Source: Flavobacterium channae (GTDB lineage Bacteria; Bacteroidota; Bacteroidia; Flavobacteriales; Flavobacteriaceae). Taken from it: a stretch of DNA of 64,000 bases. The stretch is from contig NZ_CP089096.1 of NCBI RefSeq assembly GCF_021172165.1, positions 1,674,001-1,738,000 on the forward strand, given 5' to 3'. A model generated the notes under the pieces. That model did no database searches. It saw only the letters and a program-made list of their open reading frames with translations, and was not told the DNA's origin. Shown in pieces: positions 60,437 to 64,000 of the stretch (position 1 is its first letter; every line of letters begins with the position of its first letter). The position numbers and the translations under genes were made by a program.

Positions 60437-61525
60437 ATGAACTCGAAAAACATCTCTTGGATTTTACGCCTTGTTATTTCAGCCTTATTTATTGTTTCAG
60501 CAATTGCAAAATTATATCCTTCTCCTTATTTCTCAATCTCTACTTTTGAAGTAAAACAATTATATCCTCTTGGATTTTCAGAAGGTTTTGCACCGTATTT
60601 TTCTAGAATTTTAATCGGAATTGAATTTGCGCTTGGAATTGCAATTTTGTTAAATCATTATTTGAAAAAAATTACCATTCCTGCTACAATATTATTATTA
60701 TCTGTATTTGTAGTTCACTTAAGTTATACCACTTTTGTTAGTGGAAATTCAGGGAACTGTGGTTGTTTTGGAGAATTAATTCCAATGACTCCTGTTGAAG
60801 CAATCATAAAAAATATCATCGCAATCGGATTGTTAGTTTGGCTAAATAAATTACTTCCAAAAGATGGAAAATCAAATTTTTGGTTATTAAAATCAGTCGC
60901 ACTTGGTTGTATTCTAGGACTTTTCATGTTGGCTCCAATTCGCCCTGTTGAAGAAGTAATTGAAAGCCCAATTTCAGAAGTTCAAGAAAATTTAGGAGTT
61001 GTTGCAGATTCTACTTCGTTATTAACAGTTGAAATTCCAGAAACTGAAGTACCAACAACAAATGTTCCAACAGTTGAAAATCCTGAAGTTGAAGTAAAAA
61101 AAGTAGAAGAAGCTCCTAAAAAAGTAAAATCGGGATACGAAAAGTACTTTCCTGGAATTGATAACGACAAAAAAATTCTTTGCTATTTTGTTCCTGGTTG
61201 CGACCATTGTATGGAAACAGCTAAGGAAATCAACGAAATGCGTAAAAAGGATAAAAACTTCCCTCCTGTTTATGTTATTTTCATGAATGAAGAACCTGAG
61301 AAAATCCCAACATTCTTTGAATTCGCCGGAACAAAATTCCCATATAAATTAATTGATGTTATTCCTTTTTGGACAGAATTAGGAAACGGAAGAGATACTC
61401 CAGGTGTAAAATATTTGTGGAATGGAAATGAATTCACATTCTACGATGGAATTTCGGATAATAAATTCAATGGAGCCGAATTCAAGAAAACAATTAAAAA
61501 ACCATTATCAGAATTAAAAAAATAA
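60437..61525 (+). CDS. MauE/DoxX-like membrane protein with C-terminal thiol domain
   Basis: A 362-residue protein (BT_3928-like by memory). Four to five N-terminal helices (about residues 10-175) of the MauE/DoxX type are followed by a Pro/Glu/Val-rich linker (about 185-225). A periplasmic thioredoxin-like domain with redox-like CxxC in VPGCDHCMETAKEI follows (near 255). A pair of cysteines, NCGCFG, near 112 may take part in electron transfer across the membrane. The TlpA-like gene downstream fits a shared disulfide pathway. Confidence 0.85.
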   Translation: MNSKNISWILRLVISALFIVSAIAKLYPSPYFSISTFEVKQLYPLGFSEGFAPYFSRILIGIEFALGIAILLNHYLKKITIPATILLLSVFVVHLSYTTFVSGNSGNCGCFGELIPMTPVEAIIKNIIAIGLLVWLNKLLPKDGKSNFWLLKSVALGCILGLFMLAPIRPVEEVIESPISEVQENLGVVADSTSLLTVEIPETEVPTTNVPTVENPEVEVKKVEEAPKKVKSGYEKYFPGIDNDKKILCYFVPGCDHCMETAKEINEMRKKDKNFPPVYVIFMNEEPEKIPTFFEFAGTKFPYKLIDVIPFWTELGNGRDTPGVKYLWNGNEFTFYDGISDNKFNGAEFKKTIKKPLSELKK

Positions 61526-61531
61526 AAATAT

Positions 61532-61649
61532 AAACACATAGAAACATAGAAAATAAAAGCTTGTCTATTGTTATAAAATCGAAAGATTTTTTTCTAAAAA
61601 ATAATCTTTTACACTAAAATTGAAATAAAAACTATGTGTCTATGTGTTT
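61532..61649. repeat. inverted repeat between thiol genes
   Basis: AAACACATAGAAACATAG (61532-61549) and CTATGTGTCTATGTGTTT (61632-61649), 17 of 18 paired. A flavobacterial intergenic repeat. The longer ORF start at 61636 falls inside it. Confidence 0.65.
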
Positions 61650-61668
61650 TAAAAATAAAATAGAAAAT

Positions 61669-62169
61669 ATGAAAAAAATATTCGTTTTAACTACTATGCT
61701 AATCAGCATTTTAGGATGTGCTCAAAAAGAAGAAACAAGCTTTAAAAATGAAAGTCTGGAATATGTTTTAAAAACAACTGAAGATAACCCAATTACATTT
61801 CAAGAAATCTTAAAAAAACATGAAGGAAAAACGATATTCATAGAAATATGGGCTTCATGGTGTTCTGATTGTATAAAAGCAATGCCAGAAGTAAAAAAAT
61901 TAAACCAAACTTATAATAAAGATGTTGTTTTTGTAAACTTATCTTTTGATAAAACAGTTGAAAAATGGATTCAAGGAATCGATAAATATGAAGTAGAAGG
62001 CGAAAATTATTTCATTGGTGATAATATGAAAGGAACTTTTGGAAAATCATTAAATGTTGATTGGATTCCAAGATATTTAATTGTAGACAAAACAGGTAAA
62101 ATTGTTTTGTATCGAGCTATTGAAAAAGATTTTGATACAATAAAAGAAGTATTAAACAAGGTTAAATAA
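61669..62169 (+). CDS. TlpA-like thiol-disulfide oxidoreductase lipoprotein
   Basis: A 166-residue lipoprotein from ATG 61669 (MKKIFVLTTMLISILGC, lipobox Cys17). Thioredoxin fold with the active site WASWCSDCIKAMP (near 64) and cis-Pro WIPRY. The upstream start is rejected because it lies within an intergenic repeat. Shorter than the 5727 paralogue and without DUF4369. It follows the MauE-like gene and probably shares its redox pathway. Confidence 0.9.
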   Translation: MKKIFVLTTMLISILGCAQKEETSFKNESLEYVLKTTEDNPITFQEILKKHEGKTIFIEIWASWCSDCIKAMPEVKKLNQTYNKDVVFVNLSFDKTVEKWIQGIDKYEVEGENYFIGDNMKGTFGKSLNVDWIPRYLIVDKTGKIVLYRAIEKDFDTIKEVLNKVK

Positions 62170-62237
62170 ATAGTATAATCTCGCAAACCTTTGCGTAATT
62201 TTATTACAATCAGCTAGCAAAAAAGTATTCAAATTAG

Positions 62238-62245
62238 TACTTTTG
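62238..62245 (+). promoter_or_regulatory. -7 box of tpiA
   Basis: TACTTTTG, 24 bases before the tpiA ATG. Confidence 0.55.
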
Positions 62246-62268
62246 AATTTATTAACAATCATAATCTA

Positions 62269-63018
62269 ATGAGAAAAAATATCGTTGCAGGAAACTGGAA
62301 AATGCACAAAACACAAAAAGAAACTGTTGCATTATTAGAAGAAATTATCGCAAAAAAACCAAATACAACTACTGAAATAATTGTTGCTCCTACATTTGTA
62401 AACTTGTCAAAAGCAGTTGAAATTACAAATGGAAAAGGAATTACAGTTGCAGCTCAAAATATGCACCAAGCAGAAGGTGGTGCTTTTACAGGAGAAATTG
62501 CAGCAAGTATGTTAACTGATATTGGAGTAACGACTGTTATTTTAGGTCATAGCGAAAGACGTGCTTATTTTCATGAAACTGATGGTTTATTAGCTAATAA
62601 AGTTGATACTGCTTTAAAACATGAAATGCGTGTTATTTTCTGTTTTGGTGAAGAATTAAAAGATCGTCAAATAAACAATCATTTTAATATTGTTGAAAAT
62701 CAATTGCGCGATGGTTTATTCCATTTAGGGAAAAAAGATTGGGCAAATATTGTTCTAGCTTACGAACCTGTTTGGGCTATTGGAACAGGCGAAACAGCTT
62801 CTCCAGAACAAGCACAAGAAATGCACTTATTCATCAGAAACTTAGTTGAAAAAGTATACGGATTTGATATTGCAGACAATCTAACTATTTTATACGGAGG
62901 AAGTGTAAAACCTGATAATGCTAAAGAAATTTTCTCTAAACCTGATGTAGATGGTGGTTTAATTGGTGGTGCTGCATTAAAAGCAGACGACTTTTTAGCT
63001 ATCGTGAATGGTTTTTAA
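62269..63018 (+). CDS. tpiA: triosephosphate isomerase
   Basis: A 249-residue glycolytic enzyme interconverting dihydroxyacetone phosphate and glyceraldehyde 3-phosphate. The TIM-barrel signatures are complete: GNWKMHKT (Lys12 region), LGHSERRAYF (His electrophile), AYEPVWAIGTG (catalytic Glu), YGGSVKPDNA and VDGGLIGGAAL. Own promoter and terminator. Confidence 0.98.
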   Translation: MRKNIVAGNWKMHKTQKETVALLEEIIAKKPNTTTEIIVAPTFVNLSKAVEITNGKGITVAAQNMHQAEGGAFTGEIAASMLTDIGVTTVILGHSERRAYFHETDGLLANKVDTALKHEMRVIFCFGEELKDRQINNHFNIVENQLRDGLFHLGKKDWANIVLAYEPVWAIGTGETASPEQAQEMHLFIRNLVEKVYGFDIADNLTILYGGSVKPDNAKEIFSKPDVDGGLIGGAALKADDFLAIVNGF

Positions 63019-63046
63019 TTTTTAGAAATATATTATACAAAATATA

Positions 63047-63072
63047 AACTCCGATTTTCATCGGAGTTTTTT
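63047..63072 (+). terminator. tpiA terminator
   Basis: AAACTCCGAT/ATCGGAGTTT stem with T run. The same hairpin occurs after the next gene at 63494-63518. A TACATTTG box follows at 63074-63081 for the DUF1801 gene. Confidence 0.8.
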
Positions 63073-63098
63073 ATTACATTTGATTAAACTCAATCGCT

Positions 63099-63491
63099 AT
63101 GAATCCAGATATTCAAGACTATAACAACGCCAGAACAACAGAAGAACAACTCATTTGCAATCTGTTAGCAAATGAAATTAGCAAACATTTACCCGAGGCT
63201 GAAAATAAAATTTGGCATGCGCATCCGGTTTGGTTTTTAGACGGAAATCCCATTGTAGGCTATAGTAAACAAAAAGAAGGAATACGATTGTTATTTTGGA
63301 GCGGAAAATCTTTTGAAGAAGGCAAACTAAATGTTTTGGGAGCAAAATTTCAAGACGCTTCTATATTTTACAATTCGGTTAATGAAATCGATACTACCGA
63401 TTTAGAAAATTGGCTGCAAAAAGCAAAAGAAATTCAGTGGGATTACAAGAATATTGTAAAACGTAAAGGCGTTTTAGAAAGACTAAAATAA
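63099..63491 (+). CDS. DUF1801 domain protein
   Basis: A 130-residue cytosolic protein of the DUF1801 (YdhG-like) fold: KIWHAHPVWFLDGNPIVGYSKQKEGIRLLFWSG in parts is the typical core (about residues 38-70). It has its own -7 box and is separated from rho by a shared terminator. Function unknown. Confidence 0.82.
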   Translation: MNPDIQDYNNARTTEEQLICNLLANEISKHLPEAENKIWHAHPVWFLDGNPIVGYSKQKEGIRLLFWSGKSFEEGKLNVLGAKFQDASIFYNSVNEIDTTDLENWLQKAKEIQWDYKNIVKRKGVLERLK

Positions 63492-63493
63492 AA

Positions 63494-63518
63494 AAACTCC
63501 GATTTTCATCGGAGTTTC
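63494..63518. terminator. terminator between DUF1801 gene and rho
   Basis: AAACTCCGAT/ATCGGAGTTT stem between two convergent genes; identical to the tpiA terminator. Confidence 0.75.
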
Positions 63519-63523
63519 TGTTT

Positions 63524-64000
63524 TTATTCATTCATTGAAATTAAGAATTCTTCGTTGTTTCTTGTTTTCTTGAAACGGTCGTGGATGAAATCCATAGCTT
63601 CTACTGGGTTCATATCAGCTAAGTATTTACGCATAATCCACATTCTTTGAATGGTGTTTTCGTCTAATAATAAGTCATCACGACGCGTACTTGAAGAAAC
63701 CAAGTCAATTGCAGGGAAAATACGTTTGTTGGCAATTCTTCTGTCCAACTGTAATTCCATGTTTCCTGTTCCTTTGAATTCTTCAAAGATAACTTCGTCC
63801 ATTTTAGAACCTGTTTCTGTTAATGCGGTTGCAATAATACTCAACGAACCACCGTTTTCTACATTACGAGCCGCTCCAAAGAAACGTTTTGGTTTTTGTA
63901 ATGCATTCGCATCAACACCTCCACTCAATACCTTTCCAGATGCTGGTTGTACCGTATTGTAAGCTCTTGCTAAACGTGTAATCGAGTCTAATAAAATCAC
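63524..64000 (-). CDS. rho: transcription termination factor Rho, C-terminal part
   Basis: The last 158 residues of Rho; the gene continues beyond the window. Walker B and Q-loop region [14 protein letters not shown], then [20 protein letters not shown], and the R-loop [23 protein letters not shown] confirm the family. The valine codon GTG at the window edge is internal, not a start. Bacteroidota Rho proteins carry long N-terminal insertions not seen here. Confidence 0.95.
   Translation of the reverse strand: MILLDSITRLARAYNTVQPASGKVLSGGVDANALQKPKRFFGAARNVENGGSLSIIATALTETGSKMDEVIFEEFKGTGNMELQLDRRIANKRIFPAIDLVSSSTRRDDLLLDENTIQRMWIMRKYLADMNPVEAMDFIHDRFKKTRNNEEFLISMNE

Overview
The window is AT-rich Bacteroidota DNA, most likely from a Flavobacterium-like member of the Flavobacteriaceae. 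The evidence is the -7 promoter boxes of type TAnnTTTG before many genes, TlpA/DUF4369 and DUF6428 proteins, a six-S1-domain RpsA, and BT4734/VirE-type and Arm/SAM5-type mobility proteins. Species cannot be read from this window. The ends are ordinary chromosome. Positions 1-7100 hold an arsenic operon (arsR, DUF6428, methyltransferase, arsenate reductase, acr3), rpsA, a TlpA-like lipoprotein and tRNA-Tyr. Positions 49700-64000 hold housekeeping genes: SIMPL, rhomboid, acyltransferase, class V aminotransferase, MBL hydrolase, rlmH, folP, DUF1599, a MauE-like protein, tlpA-like, tpiA and the 3' part of rho.

The main discovery is an integron-like gene-cassette array from about 7150 to 49700. 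It starts with a tyrosine recombinase (7287-8330). Its C-terminal active site resembles IntI/XerC, but I cannot see the extra IntI-specific segment. Seven 11-bp tandem repeats precede it. A Pc-like promoter (8317-8349) and an attI-like site (about 8398-8440) follow it. Then come 13 cassettes, each ending in a roughly 130-bp imperfect inverted repeat built like attC (YAAC...GTTR cores, complementary arms, extra bases on the right arm). In every cassette the first 7-17 bases (GTT...) are the reverse complement of its own end (...AAC). This is what is expected if cassettes are excised as circles cut at the G/TT of the right core. About half the attC-like sites carry a TAnnTTTG box between their arms, pointing into the next cassette.

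Cargo is mostly defence-like or surface-exposed. It includes a one-polypeptide type IIG-like restriction-modification enzyme, a GmrSD-like DUF262/DUF1524 nuclease, an EcoRI-type methyltransferase coupled to a DUF262-HNH nuclease, and a PD-(D/E)XK protein with a convergent small gene. It also includes an M50-like membrane peptidase, four lipoproteins, a serine hydrolase, a TetA-like MFS pump (its cassette split by an IS3 element), a CDF-type cation transporter, and an ORF-less cassette with three successive hairpins that may be an RNA gene.

A second mobile element of about 21.8 kb (26161-48006) has inserted into the attC-like site of cassette 11. It is bounded by a 12-bp direct repeat (TAACAGCGGTTT). 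Removing it restores a complete attC nearly identical to that of cassette 4. Its integrase lies next to the right end. It carries a VirE-like primase/helicase, HTH proteins, a complete type I restriction system (hsdM, hsdS, AlbA_2 gene, hsdR), an AbiEi-like/Fic fusion, a UDG-like protein, an SNase, a possible lysis-type module, and a gene-free stretch with three large inverted repeats. No relaxase is visible, so it may depend on helper functions or be a phage satellite. All functional statements are from sequence reading; no database search was run.
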